This document shows, piece by piece, positions 1 through 8,576 of a DNA stretch of 46,338 nt (within the stretch, counting starts at the first letter, position 1; every line of letters begins with the position of its first letter). This DNA comes from Novosphingobium sp. (GTDB lineage: Bacteria > Pseudomonadota > Alphaproteobacteria > Sphingomonadales > Sphingomonadaceae): NCBI RefSeq assembly GCF_019748365.1, contig NZ_JAIEPN010000179.1, forward strand, positions 1 to 46,338. Direction: 5' to 3'. The notes beneath the pieces are model-generated. The model did not search any database and was not told where the DNA came from. It saw only the letters and a list, made by a program, of their open reading frames with translations. Both the position numbers and the translations under genes were made by a program.

Positions 1-7
1 TTTCGCC

Positions 8-1357
8 TCAGGAGCCGGTTCGAGGCTGCACAAGCAGGACGGCGATGCCGATCGCGAGGCAGGACAGGCCGAGCACGGCAAAGAACGGCACGATTCCCGC
101 CGCGACGATGATTGCGCCCATGCCGGAACCGGCGACAGCACCGATGCGGCCGAGCGACAGCGTGATGCCCAGCCCTTGCGCGCGGATGGCGGCAGGAAAG
201 GCGGTCACCGCGAGCGAGAACAGCATGATCTGCAGCCCGGAGACGAAGACACCGGCTGCGGCAAAGCCCAGCACGACGAGCGAGGTGGGATGCAGGCCGC
301 CGGACAGCAGCGGACCGATCGCCATGGTGCAGACGCAGCCGAGGACCGCCATCACCAGCATCGGCGGGCGCAGGCCGTAGCGGTCCATCATCCGTGATCC
401 GACCAGCGCGCCGACAATCCCGCCGAGATTGAACGCACCGGCGCCAAGCGAGGACACGGCAAGATCATAGCCGAGCGCCGCAAGCATCGTCGGGCCCCAG
501 TTGAACACGAGGTAATTGCCGAGCAGGCCGAACAGGAAAGCCGCCGAGAGCGCGAGCGTATCGCGCAGCAGCGGCGGCCGGAACAGCGCCTTCATACCAC
601 CTGTGGCTGTCTCGGCCGCCGGGATTTCCGGCGCAAAGCGGGCCGGAACATCCAGCCCTGCGGCGCGCAGCACGCGCCCGAGTTCGGCGCGGCGGCGCGG
701 CCGATGCCTCAGGAAGCGCGGCGATTCCGGGAGAAGTGCGATCAGCGCACCCGTCACGGCCAGGGTCAGAACACCGGCAGTGAGGAACAGCATGCGCCAG
801 CCATAAGCGGGCAGCAGCCATGCGGAGAGCGCGCCGCCGACGAGGCCGCCGAGCACGATCGCAATCATGCCGATCGAGACCGAGAGACTGCGGCGGCTGG
901 CCGGGGAGAATTCGGAGACCAGCGCCGTCGCATTCGGCAGTGCGGCGCCGAGCGCAAGCGTGGAGAGGAAGCGGCAAGCGGCGAGCATGGGCAGGTCATC
1001 GGCAAAGGCCGATAGTGCCGTGGTCAGCCCGAACAGTCCCACTGCGCTGACCAGCGTGGGGCGCCGTCCGGCCCGGTCTCCGAGCCAGCCGCCAAGGCCA
1101 GTGCCGATCGACATGATGAGCAGCCCCGCGACGATCACCGGCACGAAGCTTTCCCGCGGAAGATGCCAGGCCTTCATCAGCGCGGGCATGGCAAAGCCGA
1201 GGATCTGGTTGTCCATCCCGTCGAGCAGGATCGCTGCGGTGCAGAGCGCCAGCACACGCTTCTGGTATGCGCTCCAGCGGCCTGCATCGATCAGGGCGTC
1301 GACATCGATGCGCGGAAGATCCGCCTCGTCGTCCTGCGTGCCGGGCACCGCGTTCAC
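8..1357 (-). CDS. MFS transporter, aromatic acid:H+ symporter (AAHS) type
   Basis: A 449-aa major facilitator permease of the inner membrane, probably a proton-coupled importer of an organic acid. The AAHS-type signature DGMDNQ lies in the first membrane segment (about residue 46), and the loop 2-3 signature GDRAGRRP is at about 93-100. Length and about 12 hydrophobic stretches fit the family. The start is GTG, one base after the TGA of the LysR gene, with a GGAGA ribosome site inside the end of that gene, so translation is probably coupled. It is the last gene of the leftward operon that begins near 9684, so it likely imports that operon's substrate. AAHS members mostly carry aromatic acids, but the neighbouring 5-oxoprolinase genes point to a cyclic amide or amino acid; the substrate is not readable from sequence. 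Confidence 0.88.
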   Translation of the reverse strand: MNAVPGTQDDEADLPRIDVDALIDAGRWSAYQKRVLALCTAAILLDGMDNQILGFAMPALMKAWHLPRESFVPVIVAGLLIMSIGTGLGGWLGDRAGRRPTLVSAVGLFGLTTALSAFADDLPMLAACRFLSTLALGAALPNATALVSEFSPASRRSLSVSIGMIAIVLGGLVGGALSAWLLPAYGWRMLFLTAGVLTLAVTGALIALLPESPRFLRHRPRRRAELGRVLRAAGLDVPARFAPEIPAAETATGGMKALFRPPLLRDTLALSAAFLFGLLGNYLVFNWGPTMLAALGYDLAVSSLGAGAFNLGGIVGALVGSRMMDRYGLRPPMLVMAVLGCVCTMAIGPLLSGGLHPTSLVVLGFAAAGVFVSGLQIMLFSLAVTAFPAAIRAQGLGITLSLGRIGAVAGSGMGAIIVAAGIVPFFAVLGLSCLAIGIAVLLVQPRTGS

Positions 1358-1358
1358 A

Positions 1359-2246
1359 TCAGATCTCCGTGACGATTTGCTGGATGATATCTGCCACCGC
1401 GCGCGAGGCGGAGAATTCGAGATGCCGGGCCGGGAGCGCCAGCACGATTTCGCGCAGCAGCGCAGGTTCGATCCGGGCCGACACGAGCAGGCCCCGCTCG
1501 ATCAGGCGCGCGACGGCGTAGTGCGGCAGGAATGTGCTGCCGACCCCGCTCATCGCCACTTCGACCAGCGGCTGGAAGGAATCGGCCTCGACCCGCACCA
1601 CCAGCGGGACGTCGGCTTCGGCAAACGCCTTTTCGATGAGGACGCGCAGGGCATGTGGCGCGCTGGGCAGCACCAACGGCCGGCCTTCTAGCTGATCGAG
1701 CGTCACCGTGTCGCGCCCGTCGAGCCAGCCGCCGGGCGCGCTGACGAGGTGAAGCTCGTCCTGCCGAAGCGCGATGGTGCGCAAGTGGACGTTCTGCTGC
1801 GGCCCATAGACCACCGCGAGATCGATTTCGCCCTTGTAGAGCCATTCGGTGAGATAGCTGCCGTAGGCCTCGACAAGGCGCAGCTCGACACCGGGGAGCT
1901 GTTCGACAACGCGCTGGACGAGGCTGGCGGCGAGCGTGCCGCCGACGGTGGGGACCATGCCGATGATCACCCGGCCGCCGGGGTTGCCGGAGCAAGCCAG
2001 CACATCGGCGCGGGCCTGCTCCAGCCGGTGGACGAGACCGGCGGTGCGGTCCAGCAGGATGCGCCCCGCGTCGGTCAGCACCATGCCGCGGCCGTGGCGC
2101 ACGAACAGCGGGGTGCGCAGTTCGTGTTCGAGCAGGCGGATCTGGCGGCTGAGCGCGGGCTGGGCCACGCGCAGCTTGTCCGACGCGCGGCTGAGGCTGC
2201 CGAGTTCGGCGACGGCGCGGAAGGTTCTGAGCTGCCGGAGATCCAT
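1359..2246 (-). CDS. LysR-family transcriptional regulator
   Basis: 295 aa with an N-terminal winged helix-turn-helix (about residues 3-60, including SRASDKLRVAQPALSRQIR) and a C-terminal effector-binding domain of the Nac/Cbl-like type (GMVPTVGGTLA near residue 97, DLAVVYG near 146). It lies inside the catabolic operon, 40 bp after pxpC and one base before the MFS start. An AAGG ribosome site precedes the ATG. LysR proteins bind T-N11-A palindromes, and a perfect example lies in the divergent promoter at 9738-9762, so this protein is the natural candidate activator of the operon and of the divergent acyl-CoA dehydrogenase pair. The inducer is unknown. Being encoded late in the operon would give positive feedback. 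Confidence 0.92.
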   Translation of the reverse strand: MDLRQLRTFRAVAELGSLSRASDKLRVAQPALSRQIRLLEHELRTPLFVRHGRGMVLTDAGRILLDRTAGLVHRLEQARADVLACSGNPGGRVIIGMVPTVGGTLAASLVQRVVEQLPGVELRLVEAYGSYLTEWLYKGEIDLAVVYGPQQNVHLRTIALRQDELHLVSAPGGWLDGRDTVTLDQLEGRPLVLPSAPHALRVLIEKAFAEADVPLVVRVEADSFQPLVEVAMSGVGSTFLPHYAVARLIERGLLVSARIEPALLREIVLALPARHLEFSASRAVADIIQQIVTEI

Positions 2247-2286
2247 GCCGCCTTGTTATGGATGCCGCATCGGGAGTCGATTCCCT

Positions 2287-3279
2287 TTATGGCCGGGTCG
2301 CATCGATGAAGCCATCGACGAGATTGTTCGACCACAGCCGCTCATCAAGCCGCCCCGGCGCGGCGAGCGCGCGGCGCCATGCCTCGTGCGCAGAAGCGGC
2401 GGCGCGGGTGCGGCGCAGGGCTTCGGGCGCATCGATCACCTCGAAGTGGAACGCGTGACCGGCGGGTACTTGTGCCAGCCGGTCGATATCGGGGCCGATC
2501 ATTGTGGCGATCTTCGGATAGCCGCTGGTGGTCTGGTGATCGGCGAGGAGCACAGTGAGGCCGCCATCGCCATCGGCCTGCAGGCAGCCGCGCAGCGCCG
2601 GTTCGCTGGGCATGGCGATCGAGGCGGGCACCAGCGGCGGGCCGCCGAGCACGCGTCCCATCCGGTCGAACCGGGCGGTGGCGGTGAAGGGTGCCTGCGT
2701 GAGCTGGGCGATGGCTTCGGCCGGAAAGTGGCGGTCTTGCGGGCCGAGGACAACGGCAAACCGGTCGGGGACTTCGGCTGAGGGGGGCGGAGGCAGGATG
2801 CAGGCTTCGAGCGGGCGCGGGGCGGTGAAATCGAACGCCATGCCGGCGGTGATGGGCCCGCCGCCGAGCCCGGAGGTGGCATGGGTTGCGCTGCTGCCCA
2901 GCCAGCGGGGTGCGGCATGTTGCCCGGCGAAAGCGAGGTAGGCCCAGTTCCCGGCTCCGGCACGCACGCGCAGGCGCTGGCCGCGGCGGAGCGTGCCAAC
3001 GCGCCAGGCCTGCGGTTCGTCGCCATCGATATCGCCGATAAAGCCGCCGCCGCAGAGCGCGAAGCCGATTTCACCCTCCTCGCAGATCACGATGCCGCCG
3101 CCATGCGAGAGTTCGAAGGCCCAGCCATCGGCAGCGCCGGTGGCGGCGAGCGAGGCGGCAAAGGCGAGGCGATCGACCGGGCCGGAAGGAGGCACGCCGA
3201 AGCGCATGACGCCGGTGCGGCCCCGGTCCTGGATCGTGGTCAGCGGCCCGGCGGCCTCGAAGACGATGCGGGCGTTCAT
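2287..3279 (-). CDS. pxpC: 5-oxoprolinase subunit C / biotin-dependent carboxyltransferase-family protein
   Basis: 330 aa of the KipA/PxpC family (allophanate hydrolase subunit 2 fold). With PxpA and PxpB it forms the ATP-dependent bacterial 5-oxoprolinase that opens 5-oxoproline to glutamate. Family features include TIQDRGRTGVMRFGVPPSGP near the N terminus (about 13-32) and DHQTTSGYPKIATMIG near residue 257. I place the start at the ATG whose first base overlaps the TGA of pxpB (TGATG), since the sequence after it matches the family and the open frame upstream does not. The three pxp genes are in the usual cytoplasmic complex order A-B-C. In this operon the complex might act on a 5-oxoproline analogue. 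Confidence 0.88.
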   Translation of the reverse strand: MNARIVFEAAGPLTTIQDRGRTGVMRFGVPPSGPVDRLAFAASLAATGAADGWAFELSHGGGIVICEEGEIGFALCGGGFIGDIDGDEPQAWRVGTLRRGQRLRVRAGAGNWAYLAFAGQHAAPRWLGSSATHATSGLGGGPITAGMAFDFTAPRPLEACILPPPPSAEVPDRFAVVLGPQDRHFPAEAIAQLTQAPFTATARFDRMGRVLGGPPLVPASIAMPSEPALRGCLQADGDGGLTVLLADHQTTSGYPKIATMIGPDIDRLAQVPAGHAFHFEVIDAPEALRRTRAAASAHEAWRRALAAPGRLDERLWSNNLVDGFIDATRP

Positions 3280-3929
3280 CAGTTCTCGGCGCGGCGGAAG
3301 CGGATCACATCGCCCGGATCGAACAGGAACGGCTGCGCGCGGACGGAATCGAGGATGACCGCATCGGTATGGCCGATGACCCACCAGCCGGTCGGCATCG
3401 GCAGCGTGGTGATCAGGCACTGGGGGCCTGCGATGATCACGCTGCCAACCGGATGGCCGCGCTCGGCGCGGGGCTTGCGCGGCACTTGCAGCGCGTGGGG
3501 GACGCCGCCGAGATAGGCGTAGCCCGGGCCGAAGCCGTACATGAAGACGCGGTATTCCCCGTCGAGATGCCGGGCGATGACCTCTTCGGGCGTGAGGCCG
3601 GTGGCGGTGGCCACGGCTTCAAGATCGGGGGCGGCAGTGTAGCGGATGGGGATCACGTGCTCGCGCGGGGTGCGCTGTTCTGTCGCAGCCGTTTCAAGGA
3701 GGGTGAGGGCGTGGGCGGCGATGTGGTCGCCTTCGGTGACCAAGGGATCGAACACGATCATCAGCGCGACATAGGCGGGCACGGTCTCGACCATGCCGAG
3801 CGGCGGCGCTGCGGCAAGGGCGCGGTCGAGCGCGACGACGCGTTCGTTGGTTGCCACGCTGATCTCGCCGCCGAAATCGATCAGGACGGCGCTCTCGCCG
3901 ATGGGCCGGACAGCGGGTGCGGGCGCCAT
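3279..3929 (-). CDS. pxpB: 5-oxoprolinase subunit B (KipI/PxpB family)
   Basis: 216 aa, the usual length for PxpB/KipI (allophanate hydrolase subunit 1, cyclophilin-like fold). The diagnostic segment FGPGYAYLGGVP lies at about residues 131-142, followed by PRKPRAERGHPVGSV. Both ends overlap neighbours by one base (TGATG), so pxpA, pxpB and pxpC are translationally coupled. The protein is a cytoplasmic partner of PxpC. In Bacillus the homologue KipI was first described as a kinase inhibitor, but the complete A-B-C set here supports the lactamase role. Confidence 0.9.
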   Translation of the reverse strand: MAPAPAVRPIGESAVLIDFGGEISVATNERVVALDRALAAAPPLGMVETVPAYVALMIVFDPLVTEGDHIAAHALTLLETAATEQRTPREHVIPIRYTAAPDLEAVATATGLTPEEVIARHLDGEYRVFMYGFGPGYAYLGGVPHALQVPRKPRAERGHPVGSVIIAGPQCLITTLPMPTGWWVIGHTDAVILDSVRAQPFLFDPGDVIRFRRAEN

Positions 3930-4705
3930 CAGGCGAGGAAAGGGGCGACCGTGATCCCGCGACCAGTCAGCGCGGTGCGGATCGCCTTGGCCATGACGAC
4001 GGCATGGGGATCATCGCCGTGCACGCAGATCGAATGGCCCGCAAGCCGGACCGGATCGCCGCCGACCGTGGGCATCAGGCCGGTCTCGAGCCATGTCAGC
4101 AGGCGCGCGGCGGCGGCGCCATAATCGTCGATCATCGCACCGGGCTGGCCGCGGGGCACGAGGTTGCCGGCGGGGGTATAGCCGCGGTCGGCAAAGATCT
4201 CGCTGTAGACGCGCAGGCCGGCATCGCGGGCGACCTGTTCCAGCACGGTGCCGGAGATGGCGAGGATCGCGAGCTTGCTGTCGATGGCGCGGACGGCGCG
4301 GACAATGGCTTCGGCGATGGCACGGTCCTCGCTCGCGACATTGCCGAGCGCGCCGTGGGGTTTGACATAGGAGACGCGCGTGCCTGCCAGCGCGGCGATG
4401 GCGATCAGCGCGCCCGTCTGCGCGGCGACGAAGCGTTCGACTTCGGGCGAGGGGAAGGGCAGGCGGCGGCGCCCGAAGCCTTCCTTGTCGGGATAGCTGG
4501 GGTGCGCGCCGACGGTGATATTGCGCTCCTTCGCCCAGGTGAGCGTGCGGAACATCGTTTCGGGGTCGCTGGCGTGGCCGCCACAGGCAATGTTGGCGCT
4601 GGTGACGATATCCAGCATGGCCTTGTCATCGCCCATGACCCACGGGCCGTAACCTTCGCCAAGGTCGGAATTGAGATCGATCGTGCGGGCCTTGAGATCA
4701 GACAT
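3929..4705 (-). CDS. pxpA: 5-oxoprolinase subunit A (LamB/YcsF family)
   Basis: 258 aa of the LamB/YcsF family, a (beta/alpha) barrel that acts with PxpB/PxpC in ATP-dependent opening of 5-oxoproline. The signature LNSDLGEGYGPW (about 11-22) is followed by ANIACGGHASDPE (about 38-50) and VGAHPSYPDKEGFGRR near residue 70; HGALGN and RGQPGAMI also match the family. I chose the ATG at 4705, which overlaps the end of the VOC gene by 8 bp and has GGAAAA upstream. A start 39 bp further up would add residues that do not resemble the family. Confidence 0.92.
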   Translation of the reverse strand: MSDLKARTIDLNSDLGEGYGPWVMGDDKAMLDIVTSANIACGGHASDPETMFRTLTWAKERNITVGAHPSYPDKEGFGRRRLPFPSPEVERFVAAQTGALIAIAALAGTRVSYVKPHGALGNVASEDRAIAEAIVRAVRAIDSKLAILAISGTVLEQVARDAGLRVYSEIFADRGYTPAGNLVPRGQPGAMIDDYGAAAARLLTWLETGLMPTVGGDPVRLAGHSICVHGDDPHAVVMAKAIRTALTGRGITVAPFLA

Positions 4706-5150
4706 CGGCGCTTTTCCGGACTTCGAGGACCACGCCAGCGGCATGGGCCGTATCGAAATAGGTGAAGCCGCTGCCGTTGTCTCGCCTGCCGCGCATCAGG
4801 GGCGTCGTGCCGACGCTGGCGGCCTGCTGTTCCGCCAAGGCAAGGTCCGGCACTTCGAAGCCCAAGTGGAACACGCCTTCGCCTTTCTCGTCGAGAAAAC
4901 GGCGCTGCGGGCAGTCGATTTCCGGCGGCTGGCAGAGCTGGATCTGGAGGTTGTCGATATCGGCGTAGCGATACTTCATGCCCATGAAGCCCTCGCGGCT
5001 GGGCACTTCGAGTTCGGTGTATTGGTCGAGCGGAGGGTAATCATGCCATGGGCCGATGCCGACCGAGGTGTAATAAGCCTCGGCAGCCGCGATATCGTGC
5101 ACCACGATGCAGACGTGGTGCATGCGGCGGAACAGGGTTGCCTCAGGCAT
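4698..5150 (-). CDS. VOC (glyoxalase/bleomycin-resistance fold) family protein
   Basis: About 150 aa with the vicinal-oxygen-chelate fold: an N-terminal module MHHVCIVVHDIAAAEAYY and a C-terminal module with GVFHLGFEVPDLALAE. Candidate metal ligands are the His of MHHV, the Glu of TELEVPS and the His of FHLGF. VOC enzymes include glyoxalases, methylmalonyl-CoA epimerases and extradiol dioxygenases; the sequence does not decide between them, although the HHVCIVVHD start and short length resemble epimerase- or glyoxalase-like members. The start at 5150 overlaps the SDR stop by 8 bp; an in-frame ATG at 5171 is possible but begins with unfamily-like residues. It sits between the SDR and pxpA. Confidence 0.82.
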   Translation of the reverse strand: MPEATLFRRMHHVCIVVHDIAAAEAYYTSVGIGPWHDYPPLDQYTELEVPSREGFMGMKYRYADIDNLQIQLCQPPEIDCPQRRFLDEKGEGVFHLGFEVPDLALAEQQAASVGTTPLMRGRRDNGSGFTYFDTAHAAGVVLEVRKSADV

Positions 5151-5928
5151 CTTCGGCCACCGGCACGACATAGTTGAGGATCATGCGCCCGCCGTCCGGG
5201 TAGACCGTCTGCCCGGTCATGTAGGAGGCATCGTCGCTGGCGAGGAAGGCGGCAACGGCGGCGACTTCGCTCGCTTCGCCAAGCCTGCCGGCGGGGGTGC
5301 GCGAGAGGATCATGCGGCGCTGTTCCTCATTGGTGAGGAAGCCCATGCTGAGCATCGGGGTGGCGATGGTGCCGGGGCCGATGCCGCACACGCGGATGCC
5401 GTGGGGCGCGAGTGCGACGGCGGCGGTGCCGGTCACCTGATTGAGGCCGCCCTTGGAAATGGCATAGGTCGCCACCGAAGGGTTCGCCATGCGCGAATTG
5501 ATCGACGACATGTTGAGGATCACCCCGCCGCGCCCCGCCGCGATCATGACGCGCGCCGCCGCCTGCACGCCGAAGAAGGCGCCGCGCAAGTTGATGCCGA
5601 GCACGCGGTCATAGTCTTCCGGGGTGACGGTCATGAAGTCCTTGGTGATCGCGATCCCGGCGTTGTTGAGCATGATGTCGAGGTGGCCGAAGCGTTCGAC
5701 CGTCTGCGCGACGAGCGCGTCAATATCGGCGATCACGCTGACATCGGCCCGGATGGCGTGGACGTCGAAGCCCTCTGCAGCCAGCTCTGTGACGGAGGCT
5801 GCGAGCCCTTCTTCGTCGATATCGGAGAGCACGACCGTTGCGCCCTCCTCGGCAAAGCGGCGCGCGCAGGCGAGGCCGATGCCGCGTGCGGCGCCGGTGA
5901 CGATGGCGGTCTTGCCCTTGAATCGCAT
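5143..5928 (-). CDS. SDR-family NAD(P)-dependent oxidoreductase
   Basis: 261 aa classical short-chain dehydrogenase. The Rossmann signature TGAARGIG is at 11-18, NNAG at 88-91, the catalytic Ser at 141/142 and YAISK (Tyr155, Lys159). The acidic residue after beta-2 (VVLSDIDEEG) favours NAD(H). It presumably oxidises or reduces an alcohol or ketone intermediate of this operon's pathway. It follows the DAO gene by 14 bp and overlaps the VOC gene. The ATG at 5928 is chosen because the family begins at MRFKGKTAIVTG; the open frame continues far upstream without resemblance. Confidence 0.92.
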   Translation of the reverse strand: MRFKGKTAIVTGAARGIGLACARRFAEEGATVVLSDIDEEGLAASVTELAAEGFDVHAIRADVSVIADIDALVAQTVERFGHLDIMLNNAGIAITKDFMTVTPEDYDRVLGINLRGAFFGVQAAARVMIAAGRGGVILNMSSINSRMANPSVATYAISKGGLNQVTGTAAVALAPHGIRVCGIGPGTIATPMLSMGFLTNEEQRRMILSRTPAGRLGEASEVAAVAAFLASDDASYMTGQTVYPDGGRMILNYVVPVAEDA

Positions 5929-5942
5929 GGCAGGTGGTTCCG

Positions 5943-7103
5943 TCAGTAGATCGCGCTTTCGGGCATCGGCCGGTTCGCGGCGATCCGGCCAAACCCGAGC
6001 GGGGAGAGATCGATGGTGCGGTAGTGCCCATGCGCGATCCATTCCGCAACACCGCGCGCGGTGCCCGGGGCATGCATCACGCCGTGGCCGGAAAAGCCGG
6101 TGGCGAAGACGAGGTTGGCCATGTCCGGATGGGGGCCGATCACGCCGTTGTGATCGAACAGGCACATCTCGTAGTGCCCCGCCCAGGCGCGGACGAGGCG
6201 CAGTTGTTCGAGCGCGGGGACGCGGGCGGCGAGGAGGGGCCAGAGGCGGTCTTCGAACAGCGCGTGGTCGGGCTCGAAATCGCCGTCCGCATCGGGATCG
6301 TTCGCCTCGTCGGGCTGGATGCCGCCGATGAATCCATCGCCCTCGGGCCGCATCCATGCTCCGGAAATATCGAACAGCATGGGCATCCCGGCACCGGCGA
6401 GCGGGGCCTTGAACTGGAACACGGTGCGCTTGCGCGGGCGGACGGGGAGGTCGATGCCGAGCAGGCGAGCCACCGCGCCGGATCCGGGGCCGGCAGCGTT
6501 GATGACCCAGTCGCAAGGGTGGATGGCGCCGTCGGCGCGCACGCCGGTGATGCGTGCACCCTCGGTGATGAATCCGCTGGCCTCGGCCTGCACGAAGCGG
6601 GCCTCGCCCGCAATGGCTGCACGCCGCGCCGCTTGCAGCAGGCTCCACGCATCGAACCAGCCTTCGTTCTGGCGGCCAAGCGTGGCGATGGCGATGTCAT
6701 CGGTGGAGAGCCACGGGAAAGCGGCGGCGCAGGCATCCGGCCCGAAGTCTTCGACCATAGCGCCGAGGCCGCGCTGCATGGCAAGGGCCTCGCGGCGGGC
6801 CGCTTCGGTCCGCGCATCGCCGAGGATCAGATAGCCGCCTTCGACAAAGTCGATCTCGGCATCCTCACCAAGCTCGGCTTTCACGCCCTTGAGGAACTGC
6901 GCGCCATAAAGGCTGAGCTCGACATTGACGGGGCAGCCGAACTGGGTGCGGATCGAGGCGGCGGAAAGTGCGGTGGAGGAGAAGCGGTATGTGGGATCGC
7001 GTTCGATCACGGTGACGTCGGTCAGCCCCTCGCGGCACAGCGCCCGCGCGGTGAGGCTGCCGATGATGCCGCCGCCGATGATGACGATGCGTGGGCTGGT
7101 CAT
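5943..7103 (-). CDS. FAD-dependent amino-acid/amine oxidoreductase (DAO family)
   Basis: 386 aa of the D-amino-acid-oxidase/sarcosine-oxidase superfamily. The dinucleotide-binding motif IIGGGIIGSLTARALCREG is at about 8-26, and the C-terminal FAD contact ATGFSGHGVMHAPG is near 340-353. Enzymes of this group oxidise a secondary or primary amine next to a carboxylate to an imine or 2-oxo acid; electron transfer to the chain (dehydrogenase) or to O2 (oxidase) cannot be told apart here. Context suggests it makes the 2-oxo acid decarboxylated by the split ThDP enzyme encoded upstream. It is 9 bp downstream of the aldehyde dehydrogenase gene. Confidence 0.9.
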   Translation of the reverse strand: MTSPRIVIIGGGIIGSLTARALCREGLTDVTVIERDPTYRFSSTALSAASIRTQFGCPVNVELSLYGAQFLKGVKAELGEDAEIDFVEGGYLILGDARTEAARREALAMQRGLGAMVEDFGPDACAAAFPWLSTDDIAIATLGRQNEGWFDAWSLLQAARRAAIAGEARFVQAEASGFITEGARITGVRADGAIHPCDWVINAAGPGSGAVARLLGIDLPVRPRKRTVFQFKAPLAGAGMPMLFDISGAWMRPEGDGFIGGIQPDEANDPDADGDFEPDHALFEDRLWPLLAARVPALEQLRLVRAWAGHYEMCLFDHNGVIGPHPDMANLVFATGFSGHGVMHAPGTARGVAEWIAHGHYRTIDLSPLGFGRIAANRPMPESAIY

Positions 7104-7112
7104 GCTATGCCC

Positions 7113-8576
7113 CTAGCGAATGGCAAAGGGATTGGCGACGCGGGCCATGGGGTCGATCCACACCGTCTTGGTCTGGAGATAGGCGTCGATGGCTTCCTGC
7201 CCGTTCTCCCGCCCGATGCCGCTGCGCTTGTAGCCGCCGAAGGGCGCGAGATAGCTGACAGCGCGGTAGGTGTTGATCCAGAGCGTGCCCGCCTGCAGCG
7301 CTTCGGTGCCGCGGAACACGCGCGCGGTGTCGCTGGTCCAAAGCCCGGCAGCGAGGCCGTAGGGCGTGTCGTTGGCGAGCGCGAAAGCCTCCGCTTCGTC
7401 ATCGAAGGGGATCACCGCGAGCACCGGGCCGAACACTTCCTCGCGCGCGATGCGCATGGTGTTGGTGGCGCCGGTGAGGATCGTCGGGCGGACGAACCAG
7501 CCTTGATCGGCACCGCCGCCCAGCATGACCTGCGCGCCTTCGCCGCGGGCCGAGGCGATGTGATCCAGCACGCGGCGGTGCTGCGCGGCGGTGGTGATCG
7601 GGCCGATCTGCGTGCTCTCATCCGCGGGATCGCCGAGCCGGGCCGGACTGGCAAGCTCGACCAGCTTTCTAACAAAGACATCATGGACCTTGCGTTCGAC
7701 AAGCAGGCGCGAACCCGCCACGCAGGTCTGTCCGGAAGCCGCGAAGATGCCCGCGACGACGCCATTGGCCGCCGCATCGAGATCGGCATCGGCGAAGACG
7801 ATCTGCGCCGACTTGCCGCCGAGTTCAAGTGTCACGCGCTTCAGCCCAGCCGCGGCGGCGTGATAGACCGCGATGCCGCCCGCCTCGCCGCCAGTGAACG
7901 CGATCTTGGCAACATCGGGGTGCGACACGAGCCGCTTGCCCGCGCGGTCCGCGAAGCCGGTGACGGTGTTGACGACGCCCGCCGGGAAGCCGGCTTCGGC
8001 AAACAGCTTCACGAATGCGAGAGTCGAGGCGCTGGCGTGCTCGGAGGGTTTGATCACCGCCGTGTTGCCCGCCGCCAGCAATGGGGCGAGTTTCCACGAG
8101 AGCAATTGCAGCGGCGAGTTCCACGGCAGGATCGCGGCGACCACACCGAGCGGCTCGCGGCGCGTCCATGCGACCATGCCCGGCTTGTCGATGGGCAGGA
8201 CGCGGCCTTCGATCTTGTCCGCGAGCCCGCCGAAATAGCGGAACCATTCGGGGAGATAGCGCAGCTGGGCGCGCGTCTCGACGATAAGCTTGCCGTTGTC
8301 GCGCGTTTCGAGGGCGGCGAGGCGATCGGCGTTTTCGGCGATCAGATCGGCGAGGCGGTAGAGCAGGCGTCCGCGCGCCGAGGGGGTGAGGGCAGGCCAT
8401 TCGCCTTGCCCGAAAGCCTGTCTGGCGGCGGCAACGGCGGCGTCCACTTCCTCCGCACCGTCGTCCGGAATCTGCGCCCAAGCCTGCGTTGTATAGGGAT
8501 CGATGCTCTCGAACAGAGCGGACGCCTCCACTTCGCGTCCGCCGACGGTGTTGCGGAAGACTGGCAGCGCGCTCAT
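7113..8576 (-). CDS. Aldehyde dehydrogenase (NAD(P)+)
   Basis: 487 aa, the normal length for a tetrameric cytoplasmic aldehyde dehydrogenase. Visible motifs are ILPWNSPLQLLSWKLAPLLAAGNT (Asn153 oxyanion hole), LELGGKSAQIVF with general base Glu251, and SGQTCVAGSR with nucleophile Cys285. The ATG at 8576 overlaps the ThDP beta-subunit stop by 4 bp (ATGA), which fixes the start although the frame stays open upstream. Coupling to a 2-oxoacid decarboxylase suggests it oxidises the released aldehyde to the carboxylic acid, which the divergently encoded CoA-transferase could then activate. The exact substrate is unknown. Confidence 0.94.
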   Translation of the reverse strand: MSALPVFRNTVGGREVEASALFESIDPYTTQAWAQIPDDGAEEVDAAVAAARQAFGQGEWPALTPSARGRLLYRLADLIAENADRLAALETRDNGKLIVETRAQLRYLPEWFRYFGGLADKIEGRVLPIDKPGMVAWTRREPLGVVAAILPWNSPLQLLSWKLAPLLAAGNTAVIKPSEHASASTLAFVKLFAEAGFPAGVVNTVTGFADRAGKRLVSHPDVAKIAFTGGEAGGIAVYHAAAAGLKRVTLELGGKSAQIVFADADLDAAANGVVAGIFAASGQTCVAGSRLLVERKVHDVFVRKLVELASPARLGDPADESTQIGPITTAAQHRRVLDHIASARGEGAQVMLGGGADQGWFVRPTILTGATNTMRIAREEVFGPVLAVIPFDDEAEAFALANDTPYGLAAGLWTSDTARVFRGTEALQAGTLWINTYRAVSYLAPFGGYKRSGIGRENGQEAIDAYLQTKTVWIDPMARVANPFAIR